Shown here piece by piece: positions 17,154 through 25,859 of a DNA stretch of 64,000 nucleotides. The DNA is from Bin22 sp965207275. Its GTDB lineage: Bacteria > Chloroflexota > Dehalococcoidia > Lucifugimonadales > UBA3495. A program made the position numbers and the translations under genes. The notes under the pieces were generated by a model that was not told the DNA's origin, did no database searches, and worked only from the letters and a program-made list of their open reading frames with translations. Location: assembly GCA_965207275.1 (NCBI GenBank), contig CBDBMH010000001.1, forward strand, positions 62,001-126,000. The letters are read 5' to 3'. Every line of letters begins with the position of its first letter. Position 1 is the stretch's first letter.

Positions 17154-18637
17154 ACGATGGTCGCCTTTCCGGGCGCCACCTCGATCTCCTTGACGAAGGA
17201 CCGCACGAAGGCTTTGGTCTCGGTGAGTTCACTGGTGCGGAGAAACTCGCTCATGTCGGCGGCGAAGGCGGCCACCATATCGGCGCTGTCCAGCAGTTCC
17301 CGCCGCTCGGCCAGCACGGCCCGGGCATCCTCGGCGGCGGCCTCCAGTTGTTCCCGGCGGTGGCGGTGTTCCAGGATGCGTTCCGAGGCGTCGGCCATGT
17401 CCAGGTCGGTGCTCTCCACGAAGTGCCAGATGCGGTCCAGCTTCCGCTTCACCTCTTCCAGTTCCGCCTCGATGGTCTCCAATCGCTCCCGCTCCTCTTT
17501 GGCCACGCCGTCCATCTCCTCGTCCACCAGCTTCACCAACTCGCGGATGTTGGACTCGGTGAGGATGTTGTCGCGGATGTTCTCGATGATGACGCTCTCG
17601 AAGTTGCGGGCATTCAGCCTGGGGGTGTGGCAGGCGTCCTTGCCCTGCTTGAGGAGGGAGTGGCAGACGTAGTAGGTGTACCTGCCGCCCTTGGCCTCGG
17701 CGGCGGTCATGGCCTTGCGGCAGGCCCGGCAGCGGGCCAGGCCGCTGAGCAGGTAGGGGCTGGCGGTGCGGCGGGGGTTGGTCTGTTTCGGGGCGCGGGA
17801 ACCCAGCAGCTTCCTGACCTGCCGGAACTCCTCTCCGGTTACGATGGCGGGGAAGGCGTCCTCCACTCTTACCGGCTCCTGCCCGTCCCGGCTCTTCTGG
17901 CCCCAGACCAAAGTTCCGGTATAGCCTTCGTTGGAGAGCATGTTGTGGATGGTGGTCTTGATCCACCTCTTGCCATTGGAGTTGGGGATGCCCTCGTCGT
18001 TGAGGGTCTTGGTTACGTCGAGGACGCTCTTGCCGCTCAGGACCATCTCGAAGATGCGGCGGGCCACGGCGTCGTGGGGCGGGTCGAGTTCCAGCCTGGG
18101 GCGCTTCTTGGCGCCGTCCTGGACGTGGGCCTTGCGATAGCCGTAGGGGGCGTTGGTGGAGACCCAGAAGCCCCGGGAAGCGGCCTCGCGCATCCCCCTA
18201 ACGACCTCTTGAGCTAAATTTTCTGAGTAATATTCGTCCACGGACTCGATGATGCCCTCCAGCAGCCGGCCGGTGGCGTTGTCCTCGGCCTGCTCGGTGA
18301 TGGACACCACGCGGATGCCCTTGCGCCGCAACTGGGCCTTGAACGCCACGGCGTGTTCCCGCTTGCGGGTGAACCTGGAAAACTTCCAGACCAAAATCTC
18401 GCGGAATGGGGCTTCCGGCTTGGATCCCGCCTCGATCATCTTGCGGAACTGGGGGCGGTCGGCAATCCTGCCGCTCTCGGCCTCGTCCACGTACTCGCGG
18501 GCCACGGAGTAGCCGTTGTTCTTCGCGTAGTCTCTGAGCGCCCGAAGCTGGGCGGCCACGGAGAGGTCCACGTCCTGCCGGTCGCTGGACACCCGGGCGT
18601 ACAGTGCCGCCGGGGTCGGGTCAGTTCTATCATTCAT
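16826..18637 (-). CDS. Large serine recombinase beta1 (603 aa)
   Basis: Second large serine recombinase, convergent with alpha1. The start behind AAGGAGGTGAATTCA gives 'MNDRTDPTPAALYARVSSDRQDVDLS' with the catalytic Ser in ARVSS. The zinc ribbon is 'LARCRACRKAM...YYVCHSLLKQGKDAC', and the coiled coil differs clearly from alpha. The true end is probably near 'MNSVQRGGPDW'; the following ~65 residues are simply the antisense reading of alpha1 and may not be functional. The upstream RHH gene overlaps by 8 bases. Closest relatives in the window are beta2 (52127) and the remnant at 38104. Confidence 0.9.
   Translation of the reverse strand: MNDRTDPTPAALYARVSSDRQDVDLSVAAQLRALRDYAKNNGYSVAREYVDEAESGRIADRPQFRKMIEAGSKPEAPFREILVWKFSRFTRKREHAVAFKAQLRRKGIRVVSITEQAEDNATGRLLEGIIESVDEYYSENLAQEVVRGMREAASRGFWVSTNAPYGYRKAHVQDGAKKRPRLELDPPHDAVARRIFEMVLSGKSVLDVTKTLNDEGIPNSNGKRWIKTTIHNMLSNEGYTGTLVWGQKSRDGQEPVRVEDAFPAIVTGEEFRQVRKLLGSRAPKQTNPRRTASPYLLSGLARCRACRKAMTAAEAKGGRYTYYVCHSLLKQGKDACHTPRLNARNFESVIIENIRDNILTESNIRELVKLVDEEMDGVAKEERERLETIEAELEEVKRKLDRIWHFVESTDLDMADASERILEHRHRREQLEAAAEDARAVLAERRELLDSADMVAAFAADMSEFLRTSELTETKAFVRSFVKEIEVAPGKATIVYTIPTPSDSPIGGADKAEVALNGDVMNSVQRGGPDWTKSRTEADSDVTPSWGMGMVYVRTASSSTISMPCTKLRISAFRSGNVPSWKSARKSATYPLISFDVGNSSRR
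16989..17060. repeat. 72-bp junction shared by both recombinase pairs
   Basis: Identical over 72 bases to 52410-52481, although the preceding alpha coding sequence differs at several synonymous sites. It encodes the last residues of alpha on one strand and the distal tail of beta on the other, and ends at CCGGCCCACCA, after which the two loci diverge. Candidate crossover or attachment site. Confidence 0.55.
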
Positions 18638-18863
18638 TGAATTCACCTCCTTGAGCATCTTCGTGTTCGGCCTGGCGGGAGCGCCGCCGCATCCTTTCCT
18701 TCACGCGCCACTCCCGCTCCTCCATGTACAGGCGGATGGCCTCCCGCAGCAGTTCGCTCACGGTGCGCTCTTCTTCCTTCGCCGCCTGGCGCAGGTGCTG
18801 GGCCTGCGGCGGGGGCAGTGAGAACGTGACGGTCTCGGTGTTCCGGGATATGATGGGGGCCAT
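18630..18863 (-). CDS. Ribbon-helix-helix regulator of recombinase beta1 (77 aa)
   Basis: Nearly the same protein as the one at 15271: 'MAPIISRNTETVTFSLPPPQAQHLRQAAKEEERTVSELLREAIRLYMEER'. Start behind AAGGAGAACTC. It overlaps the recombinase start by 8 bases. Having almost identical RHH proteins on both arms means each could regulate the opposite recombinase as well as its own. Confidence 0.8.
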   Translation of the reverse strand: MAPIISRNTETVTFSLPPPQAQHLRQAAKEEERTVSELLREAIRLYMEEREWRVKERMRRRSRQAEHEDAQGGEFNE

Positions 18864-18882
18864 GAGTTCTCCTTGCGCGTCC

Positions 18883-18903
18883 ATTATACCACTTTGTCTT
18901 ACA
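18883..18903 (-). promoter_or_regulatory. Promoter of the RHH-recombinase beta1 operon
   Basis: Read on the minus strand: GTGTAAGACAAAGTGG followed by TATAAT (18888-18883), an extended -10 type, 20 bases before the RHH start. Mirrors the promoter at 15230-15270. Confidence 0.6.
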
Positions 18904-18959
18904 CTTTAACAGCAGGTAAACGGCGTTCAAATCATCGTCGGTGTTCCACGGCAAGGGGG

Positions 18960-19345
18960 GCGGCCGGGTCCAGGGCCTGCAACATTTCGCAACCTTTCCA
19001 CCTGTTGCACGCAGACAACGGAGGAGTAATCACTTCCCTTTTTACAACTGCGGGAAACCCCAAGAACGGCTCCATTGGTTCCGTTGGACACAGTTCTCGG
19101 CATCTTGCTCCTATCGGTCAGGGTCCTCGTATGGGAGTTTGTCGCTGTCATTCGTACCTGAACGGCGTACCTGGCGGGTGGTGTGTCCCGTCTGCGCTGA
19201 TGGCCTGACGTGTCGGCTCTGCAACGGATTGCAGTGGCGGGGACGTAACGGGAGGTGATGGCCGCAACTTGCGGCAAAATTGTCCATTCGTGGTTGCGGA
19301 GGCGCCCCTACAGGAAATCCCCGGCCCAGAAAGATTGTATTTGTG
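18960..19345 (-). repeat. Right ~380-bp inverted repeat of recombinase cassette 1
   Basis: Inverted partner of 14640-15025, including TTTCCTGTAG (19308-19317 on the minus strand), the ACGAATGGACAATTTTG block, the GCCGCAA/TTGCGGC dyad and the GTTGCAGG block. The stretch 19346-19490 shows no gene. Confidence 0.7.
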
Positions 19346-19490
19346 AAACTCGGTACAATGGGGCCAGCGGGGCCCGGTCCAGCGGCGGGTGTTGGGCATC
19401 CCGCCCCTTCCCCAGGGCCGACCTTGATCCTTGACGGCGCTGTCGCACCGCCCGGCTCACCCCATGTCATCGCTCTGGGACGCTGGCCGG

Positions 19491-21133
19491 TCAGACCAAC
19501 GGGGATTGCTGCCCCTGGCTGCGGCGGCGACGGGGAGCCTGCCGGAAGGTGGCCGGTACGCCGCCACGCGGATAGGCGACGCTGGTTCCAGATAGTACAT
19601 CCTCAATGCTCAGGACCTGGAGACGAGGGCACTGCTGGTCGGGGAAGTGTTCGGGAGTGTAGATGCCGGCGGCCAGGGCCTCCTGGCGCATGGGCGCCGT
19701 CGGCGGTTGCAGCGTGACGAACACGCCGATCTCCGCCTTCTCCCGCTCCATGTCTCCCTTGAGCGTGGCGATCATCCCCCGGTTCACGTGCCCACTCTTC
19801 ACCTGGACGATGATGCGTTTGGGCCGGCCGCTGTTGTCGTCGAAGAAGTTGATGTAGCCGTCCACTCCGGCGTCCGCGCCGCGCCGGCGGTCGTTGGCAG
19901 GACGGGCGTCCACCAATCCCAGAGCCCACCACTCGAACTGGTAGCGGTCCTGCTCGGCCAGAGCGGACGCGCTGGCGGTGTCCGTGGGCTGGCCGACGAC
20001 CTCGTAGGGCCGCAGCTCGTTGCCGAAGCTGTCTCGCAGCCGGTGCCGTACCAGGGTGATGGCCAGGTGCGTGACCTCGATGCCGATCCAGCGGCGGTTG
20101 AGCCGTTCGGCGGCGACGGTGGCGGTGCCGCAGCCGCAGAAGGGGTCCAGCACCACGTCCCCCTCGTTGCTGCTGGCGTTGATGATCCGCTCCAGCAGCG
20201 CCTCCGGCTTCTGGGTGGGGTAGCCGAGCCGCTCTTTTGGTTGCACATGTACTGGTGGAAGATCTTCCCACCAGTCTTGAAGTGGTTTTCCTTCTTTCTC
20301 GTCCAGATAGATCTTGTAACGCGGCGTCCCAGTCCGGCTGTAAGCGATGCGGCCCTCTCGGTCCAATTGTTCCATGTTCTCTTTGGAGTAGGCCCAGTAT
20401 CTGCCAGGCGGAGGAAGTTTTCCTTTCCACTCATATCGCGTGTCACCTCCCGGTTTTGCGGCGTGTAGCGGCTGCGTTTGGTAACGCCGACCGTTGGGTT
20501 CGGTGTAGCGATATACGGACTCAATGTATTGTTGATCGTAAGGGACATATACAGTGTTCCATTGAGGGTCTGCACCTTTGGAATACATCAGGATAGTGTC
20601 GTGTATTCGCCCCATGTGCCGCGCGCCTTGTTCAACATCACTGTGCGCGCTGGTACGTTTCCAAACGATTTCGTTCCGGTAGTTCGCATTGCCGAACACC
20701 GCATCCAGCAGCAGCTTAAATAGTGGCTCGCCGTCGGGTCGCAGTGCAGGTAGATGCTGCCGGTGGGCTTGAGGACCCGGTGCAGTTCGATCATCCGCTG
20801 GGCCATCATGGTCAGGTAGGCCATCATGTCGTTCTGCCCCAGGAACCGGCGCAGGGCGGACAGCAGGTTGCCGACCTTCTCCGGCTCGTTCGTTACCACG
20901 TCCCGGAAGGCCGTCTCCGACTCCCAGCCCCAGTGCCAGGTGTCCTCAAAGGCGGTGATCTGCGCCGCCGACTCCTCCCCCGAGCGTTCCCGGAACAGCA
21001 CGTTGTACGTCGCGTTGGAGTTGAACGGCGGGTCCAGGTAGACCAGGTCCACCGACTCGTCGGCCACGTGCTGGCGCAGAATGTCCAGGTTGTCGCCGTA
21101 GTAAAGCTGGTTCTTCCAATCCGGGACCGTCAT
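19491..21133 (-). pseudogene. Frameshifted DNA methyltransferase-endonuclease fusion
   Basis: The N-terminal frame (21133 to ~20700) carries 'NLDIL' and motif IV 'LVYLDPPFNSN'. The second frame continues with 'GNANYRNEIVWKR', motif I 'DPFCGCGTATVAAE' and then a C-terminal domain with 'GVDGYI' and 'IIVQVKSG', a PD-(D/E)xK Mrr-like nuclease pattern. The motif order (IV before I) is that of beta-class N6-adenine or N4-cytosine methyltransferases. The frames join at TATTTAAGCTG near 20717; one extra A would restore 'ASHYLKLLLDAVFGN'. It is therefore either a true -1 frameshift or an assembly error in an A run. If whole, it would be a ~545-residue restriction-modification enzyme acting alone. Confidence 0.85.
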
Positions 21134-21299
21134 TTCCAGAACCGTCTTAATCCGATGATGGCGAGTATAGCATTCGACCGCTCACGTCATCACGGGTCAA
21201 TTCCGGCGCGTCATACACGTCAAACGCCGGCCGGTGGCACTCCGGCTATCGAATTGGTGGGGAAGACCCGCCGCCGGTCCTGCAACAAACTGCCACCCC

Positions 21300-21540
21300 G
21301 CCGGGCTTTTGGGGTCTGACAAGGTCGGCGACGGCACTATCACGTTGGTTTACGGACTCCCTACCGGATGTGCTGGGCACGGTATCGGTTCCAAATCTGC
21401 AACCGGCCCGGGCGGTGGTTGGTCAGCGCCTGACAGGCCACGACGCCATAGCTCATGCGACGCGCCACGCCGGAGCGGCGCTCAGGCTACCCGTGGCCGC
21501 CGATGGCACAGGAGATTGGGAAGTCTTGCAGGTGAAATGA
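21300..21540 (+). pseudogene. Possible gene fragment between RM and Uma2 genes
   Basis: The plus-strand frame ending at TGA 21538-21540 reads plausibly as protein ('LPDVLGTVSVPNLQPARAVVGQRLTGHDAIAHATRHAG...DWEVLQVK') but has no start codon with a ribosome-binding site and no recognised family. The rest of 21134-21616 shows nothing definite. Confidence 0.2.
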
Positions 21541-21616
21541 ACCGGGACGCCGTGCGACAGTTGCCTCGTTCACCCGCGCGGAAGGCGTCGCCGGCGTGGG
21601 CGCATGGAGTCGCCCG

Positions 21617-22423
21617 TCACTCGCTCTCCCTCAGCCGGCGCAGCTCGTCCTCCAACTCCCGGTTGCGCGTCTCGGCCTGGACGCGCGACTCCCGTTCGCT
21701 GCTGGCGCGGGCCTCGGCCGAGTCGGCGCGGGCGCGCTCAATCTCAACGCGGGCCTCGGCGGTGTCGGCGCGGGATTCGGCGACAAAGCGGCCACGCCGC
21801 TCGCTCTCCAGGCTGGCGATGGGCTCCCCTGTGGCGGGGTCGCGGAACACCAGCCGGCCCTCCTCCCACCGCAGGTTCAGGTTCAGCGCCCGGCTGTATC
21901 CCCGCAACACCCCGCCGGGCAGTTCCTCTATATCTATCGGCTCGTACCGGTCCTCCACCAGCCGGTCCCCGGCCAGCCTCGTCCCGTGGTGCTCCCCGGT
22001 CTCGTCGAAGCGCCAGTACTCCCCTATGCCCAGGGACTCGTAGTAGTCCCGCTTGTCTCCCACGTCATGCTCCCCCGTGCTCTCCGACGCCACCTCCAGC
22101 ACGAAGTCCGGCGGTTTCCCCTGTTCCTCTACTATGTACCCGTTGTTCTCCCGGTAGATCTCCGGGTCCACGCCGAAGGCCACCAGCAGGTCGGGGTACC
22201 GCGCCCGGCGCTTGTCGAAATCGGTGTCCGGGGCGATCCAGCGGTCCGCCTCCACCAGCGTGGTCTCCGGGTTGCCCAGGTGTTGGGCCAGGTAGTGGGC
22301 GTTGCCGGTCTTCGCAATGTGGTCGAACTGGGTCACTTCATCAGGCTCGCGCTCAGGTATGTCGGGCAGCCGGAAGCGGCCCGGGGCCCTGGGGGTCTTG
22401 CTGCTGGTGTTGGCGGTGGTCAT
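21617..22423 (-). CDS. Uma2-family (DUF820) nuclease-like protein (268 aa)
   Basis: PD-(D/E)xK-fold protein of the Uma2 family: 'RRARYPDLLVAFGV', 'PPDFVLEVASEST', 'DKRDYYESLGIGEYWRFD'. These carry the expected acidic and Lys residues of the nuclease core. The last ~80 residues are an unusual Glu/Arg/Ala-rich coiled coil, so it may oligomerise. The start 'MTTANTSSKTPRAP' was chosen; upstream codons read as noncoding. The family is abundant in cyanobacteria and Chloroflexota and its role is unsettled. Confidence 0.85.
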   Translation of the reverse strand: MTTANTSSKTPRAPGRFRLPDIPEREPDEVTQFDHIAKTGNAHYLAQHLGNPETTLVEADRWIAPDTDFDKRRARYPDLLVAFGVDPEIYRENNGYIVEEQGKPPDFVLEVASESTGEHDVGDKRDYYESLGIGEYWRFDETGEHHGTRLAGDRLVEDRYEPIDIEELPGGVLRGYSRALNLNLRWEEGRLVFRDPATGEPIASLESERRGRFVAESRADTAEARVEIERARADSAEARASSERESRVQAETRNRELEDELRRLRESE

Positions 22424-22645
22424 GCCGAACCTCGGCGGGTTTAGCGTTGGGATCGTGTCGGCGACGGGCTTGGCCGTTGGGGGCATTATACCCCCGCCGG
22501 CGCCGGTCCGGGTAGACTGGCGCAATCATGCCTTTCACGATAGGCCCACCGTGACGCCAACCCGGCCCGGCGTCACGCCTTTCCGGTAGTGGCTGACCGG
22601 GCCAGCCACCGCCAGCGTGCTGGCGGCTCCAACGGCGCCACCGCG

Positions 22646-22873
22646 TTATTTCGGGGACAGGGTGTCGCTACGTCGCCGCAGGTGGGAGCGGGCGATGATC
22701 CGGGCCAGGATGCGCAGCCCCTCCCGTACCTGCTCCCGCTGCTGGGGCGAGTAATCGGGTATATCCCCCTGTGCTGGCGGATTGGCGGCAATTTGCTTGC
22801 GCCGTCGCCCGGCGGGTTGATTCCCTCGGCTCGGCTTCTGCCGGTGCCGGTTCCCCTGATTGGCTTTCGTCAT
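22646..22873 (-). CDS. Small basic protein, module B copy (75 aa)
   Basis: Same length and layout as the protein at 4050-4277, with 'MTKANQGNRHRQKPSRGNQPAG' at the start and 'PDYSPQQREQVREGLRILARIIARSHLRRR' as the terminal basic helix. It starts behind CGGAGGCAC. Keeping equal length with amino-acid differences in two copies supports real translation. Function unknown. Confidence 0.6.
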   Translation of the reverse strand: MTKANQGNRHRQKPSRGNQPAGRRRKQIAANPPAQGDIPDYSPQQREQVREGLRILARIIARSHLRRRSDTLSPK

Positions 22874-23058
22874 GTGCCTCCGTTTGGCGCGGCCTTGCCG
22901 TTGGAGCCGCCGCCCGGTCCTTCTCCGTCGTTTCCGTCTGCCCGGTCATTGCGGCGGGCCTCTTCGGTCGGTTCATGGATTTCATTGGGCAGCACGCTGG
23001 CTGCTGGCGACGGTTGCCCGCCGGCTGCCCTGCTGGAATCCGGATTGACCATGGTCAT
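22870..23058 (-). CDS. Possible small protein upstream of the basic protein (62 aa)
   Basis: Frame 'MTMVNPDSSRAAGGQPSPAASVLPNEIHEPTEEARRND...' behind AGGGAGGGAAAGCC, ending in an ACATGA overlap with the 75-aa gene. Low-complexity, Asn/Gly/Pro-rich and probably disordered. In module A the corresponding sequence is frameshifted, so it is dispensable or already decayed there. Confidence 0.35.
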   Translation of the reverse strand: MTMVNPDSSRAAGGQPSPAASVLPNEIHEPTEEARRNDRADGNDGEGPGGGSNGKAAPNGGT

Positions 23059-23461
23059 GGCTTTCCCTCCCTGCCTCTCGTTGGCTGAAGACCTGGCGGA
23101 GACGCTCCGGCGCCGCCAGAGAGTGTGAACAACCGGAACGCTTTGCATAACCTCGCGTACGCCCCCACCATCCTGCGGGGGCGCGCAGGGCCTTACGCCA
23201 GCGGCCCCTCCCGTGGTGTCATTGGGGTGTACAGGAGTCGCGTCCGGCGGCAGAAATGCAAGTCGGGACGTTTTGAACCTGGAACCTGGGGAAATCGGCC
23301 TTCTACCGGACCTTTCCTGTTAACGGTTTTCGTAAGGACCCGTTCCAAGCTCCGGGTACATATCGCCAACCTGAAACGTGCATTTTTGTCCGAGGGGAAA
23401 TCGGATACGGCGTGCAATCGCCCTGTTTGAAACGAACATTTTTGTATGCGGAGGCGGGAAC
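23059..23461. promoter_or_regulatory. Divergent control region of module B
   Basis: Contains a CG-rich hairpin near 23158-23192 (arms CGCCCCC and GGGGGCG), the GTGTACA anchor near 23228, and two direct repeats TGAAACG-N3-CATTTTTGT at 23372 and 23428, 56 bp apart. The second ends 15 bases before the ribosome-binding site of the HTH/coiled-coil gene. All elements match module A. They fit autoregulation by a module-encoded protein, which is inference. Confidence 0.5.
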
Positions 23462-24289
23462 ATGACAGCGAAGACGCCGGGCATCCACCGGAGCGAGAGC
23501 ATCGAGGACCTGCACCACCTGCGGCTGATGGCCCTGCTGGACGAGCTGGTGCGGGACAAGGGACCGCGCCTGGCGGCGGCGGACCTGGACGTGGACCACC
23601 GCACCCTGACCGCCAGCCTGGAGAGCGGCCGGTTGACCCGGCGGATGCGGGTGGCCCTGGACCGGGCGCTGCTTGACGGGGCCGGGTCGCCGGCCCAGGA
23701 GCAGCGCCAGCGCAACGACCTGCTGGCCGGGCGGCTGGAAAGGGTGGAGGAACTGGCCGGGGAGACCGCCGTGGGCCTGGCCGCCGTCCAGGGCGAGGTT
23801 GCGGCCCACGGCCAGGCCTTGCGGAGCATCGAGGCCAGGCTGGCGCAAGTGGAAAGCGCGAATAGTCCGCCGAGCGCAACGCCCGCCGTCAGTTCGAGCC
23901 AGCCGCCCTCACCGCCGCGTGCGCCGCGCCGCGAGTTCCCCGAACTGGCCACCCTGGAACCCGCCGCTGACGACGAGCAGGTCTTCGGCGACGCCTGGCC
24001 CCTGATCCAGGAGTGGCGGGCGCTGCGGCAGCGCCACCCCGACCGGGGCAAGGGCCTGGATTGGCTGCGCGACGAGGAACGGCTCATGACCGTGGAACTG
24101 GCGTTGCTGGAGGAACACGGCCTGACCCTGCCCCCGCAGGACTATCCCCTCACGGGCCTGAACCGCAACAACCAGACCAACTGGCGAAGCACCACCCTGG
24201 CGGAGACCCGCCGGGCCCGGAAGCGGCGGGAACGGCTGCGGTGGCCGCTCCGGGCGCTGGCGCTGCCGTGGCGGCTGTGGCGCAGGTAG
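23462..24289 (+). CDS. HTH/coiled-coil DNA-binding protein, module B copy (275 aa)
   Basis: Same length as the module A protein, with scattered substitutions. The HTH is at about residues 20-65 ('LLDELVRDKGPRLAAADLDVDHRTLTASLESGRLTRRM'), the coiled coil at about 76-130, a Ser/Pro linker follows, and the C-terminal domain holds 'DAWPLIQEWRALRQRHPDRGKGLDWL' and a Trp/Arg-rich helix. The ATG follows GGAGGCGGGAAC. Substitutions cluster in the coiled coil and linker while the HTH is nearly unchanged, so both copies probably recognise the same sites. Confidence 0.7.
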   Translation: MTAKTPGIHRSESIEDLHHLRLMALLDELVRDKGPRLAAADLDVDHRTLTASLESGRLTRRMRVALDRALLDGAGSPAQEQRQRNDLLAGRLERVEELAGETAVGLAAVQGEVAAHGQALRSIEARLAQVESANSPPSATPAVSSSQPPSPPRAPRREFPELATLEPAADDEQVFGDAWPLIQEWRALRQRHPDRGKGLDWLRDEERLMTVELALLEEHGLTLPPQDYPLTGLNRNNQTNWRSTTLAETRRARKRRERLRWPLRALALPWRLWRR

Positions 24290-24375
24290 GTATCCGCCCC
24301 CGAAAGGTCCGGTTCCAATCCGGTTAACACTTGCCCGGTGGGGCGCGCACGGCCTACCCAGGGGCGTAGAGAAGG

Positions 24376-24403
24376 CTGACAATATCTGCGTTGTCAGGCT
24401 TTT
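24376..24403 (+). terminator. Intrinsic terminator after the module B HTH gene
   Basis: Stem CTGACAA/TTGTCAG (24376-24382, 24391-24397) followed by TTTT at 24400-24403, 87 bases after the stop codon. It implies that the hairpin array downstream is not simply the tail of the HTH mRNA. Confidence 0.6.
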
Positions 24404-24483
24404 CCAGAGTTTCCCGCCGTAGAAACCTGGGGGTCCCTCCCTCAGCCCGGGTCTTTGCCGAAAGGCCGGCCCACGAGGGAACG

Positions 24484-24758
24484 CTGCCGACGCGGGGTGT
24501 TCAAGTCCCTCGCAAGCAGCGCGGGCCGGTGGTTGGAGTGTTCAAGTCCTTCTTCCCCGGCCTAGTCCAACGGGTTGGAGTGTCAAGCCCTGCTCCCGTT
24601 GGGCAGTCCGGCGGCTGGAGTGGTCAAGTCCTTCTTCCGCCGGGCGACGTTCAGCGGCTGGGAGCTGATCCCTCCCGGTTGCTGGACACCCGTCCGCTGA
24701 CCGGAGTTGATCGCTCCCGTCAACGTGCGGCGGGTGCGGAGCGATTGATCCCGCTGCG
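24484..24758 (+). repeat. Array of seven ~41-bp hairpin units (copy B)
   Basis: Counterpart of 2154-2429. Units keep CCAACGGG/CCCGTTGG, CCGGCGG/CCGCCGG and GGCCGG/CCGGCC arms and loops such as GGAGTGTTCAAGTCC and GGAGTGGTCAAGTCC. Several arm bases differ from copy A without destroying pairing. The 24759-25684 stretch that follows has open frames shared with copy A but no convincing start or family. Confidence 0.75.
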
Positions 24759-25417
24759 TTCCCAACCCAGGCTGTGGCGTCTGCGGGTTCCCCTCGCGGC
24801 GCCCCAGCCGGAACCCAAACCCGGCCGGGGCAAAGTTGTCCCGGCCAACGTCAACAACCACAGCGTCAGGGAGGTGATGGACCGAAACAACACGGCATCC
24901 CGGAGATTACCATCATCCGGCTACATTTGCGGAGCGGCTGACACCCTTCGCCCTGCCCTCGCCCTGCCGCCGGAGCGACTGAACGCCTCCAGTGCGCCCT
25001 GCCATGCTGCGGCGCGGCTGCCCAACCACGGCAGCCACCGCCGCTGCCGTCACTTGCACCGGCCGGTCATCCCTCAGCGACGGCCGGGCGCTCGTTACTG
25101 CCACGGGTTCCCCCTGGCCTGGTCCCTGACCACGCGACCGCCGGGCGAGCTGCGTTCGCCGGATTCTCCCCACCCACCCGGTTTCCACCGACTCCGGCCC
25201 TGGCCGAACTGTGCCCTGCGCCAGCGCCACAACCGCTATTTCCCGCGGCATCGCCTGACCCTGGGCGTAGTGCGCCTTCCCCACGGGCTGGCTGGACCTG
25301 CCGAACACCACCCTGGGCGCATTTCGTCTTGCGCGGGATGGCTCGGATAGGCAACGGGGCCATCTCCAACATGGCGTAGCGGTCGGCAGGAATCCAGCAG
25401 TCGGGAGCAGGAGACAG

Positions 25418-25597
25418 GCCAACGCGCCAATCGCTAACGCCGTGGCCTATTCCGGCAACCGGGTCAGCGGCGGACAGAAGGTCAGTGACAGCGGCGACAA
25501 CTACAACCACGTCGAGGAGGTGATCTCCAGACACAACAAACATCCTGAGTTTCCGGTCGCCACGGGCCGCTTGGAGCGACCAGTGAACCGGCGGTGA
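25418..25597 (+). other. Possible small protein, copy B
   Basis: Frame ending ...EEVISRHNKHPEFPVATGRLERPVNRR at TGA 25597, identical at its C-terminus to the frame ending at 1339. Here it reads 'ANAPIANAVAYSGNRVSGGQKVSDSGDNYNHVEEV' upstream. The DNA itself is identical over the shared part, so selection on protein cannot be shown. Confidence 0.2.
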
Positions 25598-25684
25598 CAA
25601 CCCAAGGCCCGCTGCGCCAAGCGCGGCGGGGCGGCTACCAAGGCAGCTGCGTGGGCCGCCACTGACAACCGAATAGATACCAAC

Positions 25685-25727
25685 GAGCGGGGTCGTCTCT
25701 CCCAACTGCGGGGAGGCGGCCCCGCTC
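25685..25727 (+). promoter_or_regulatory. Leader hairpin of the triple-XRE gene (copy B, distal)
   Basis: Perfect 8-bp arms GAGCGGGG (25685-25692) and CCCCGCTC (25720-25727) with an inner CTCCC/GGGGAG pairing; conserved in copy A at 1209-1251. Confidence 0.45.
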
Positions 25728-25802
25728 TTGGTGTTCCGCCTCCCGGCGAACACAACCACAGCGGCGAATGGACCGCACCCAACGACCTGCATCTTGAACC
25801 GG

Positions 25803-25838
25803 AGAGCGGGGTCGGTCCATTCGGGCCGGCCTCGCTTT
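25803..25838 (+). promoter_or_regulatory. Leader hairpin of the triple-XRE gene (copy B, proximal)
   Basis: Sixteen consecutive pairs (with G-T pairs) and an ATTC loop, ending 9 bases before GGAGGAAACGAC. It could gate translation initiation or be a dyad operator. Confidence 0.55.
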
Positions 25839-25859
25839 CCGCCTTTCGGAGGAAACGAC

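Noticed and set aside
19491..21133. Two separate methyltransferase genes
   Set aside because: Motif IV lies in the first frame and motif I in the second, and one extra A joins them in frame, so they are halves of one gene.
24490..24600. tRNA genes suggested by GTTCAAGTC loops
   Set aside because: No acceptor, D or anticodon arms can be drawn around these loops, and they recur every 41 bases.
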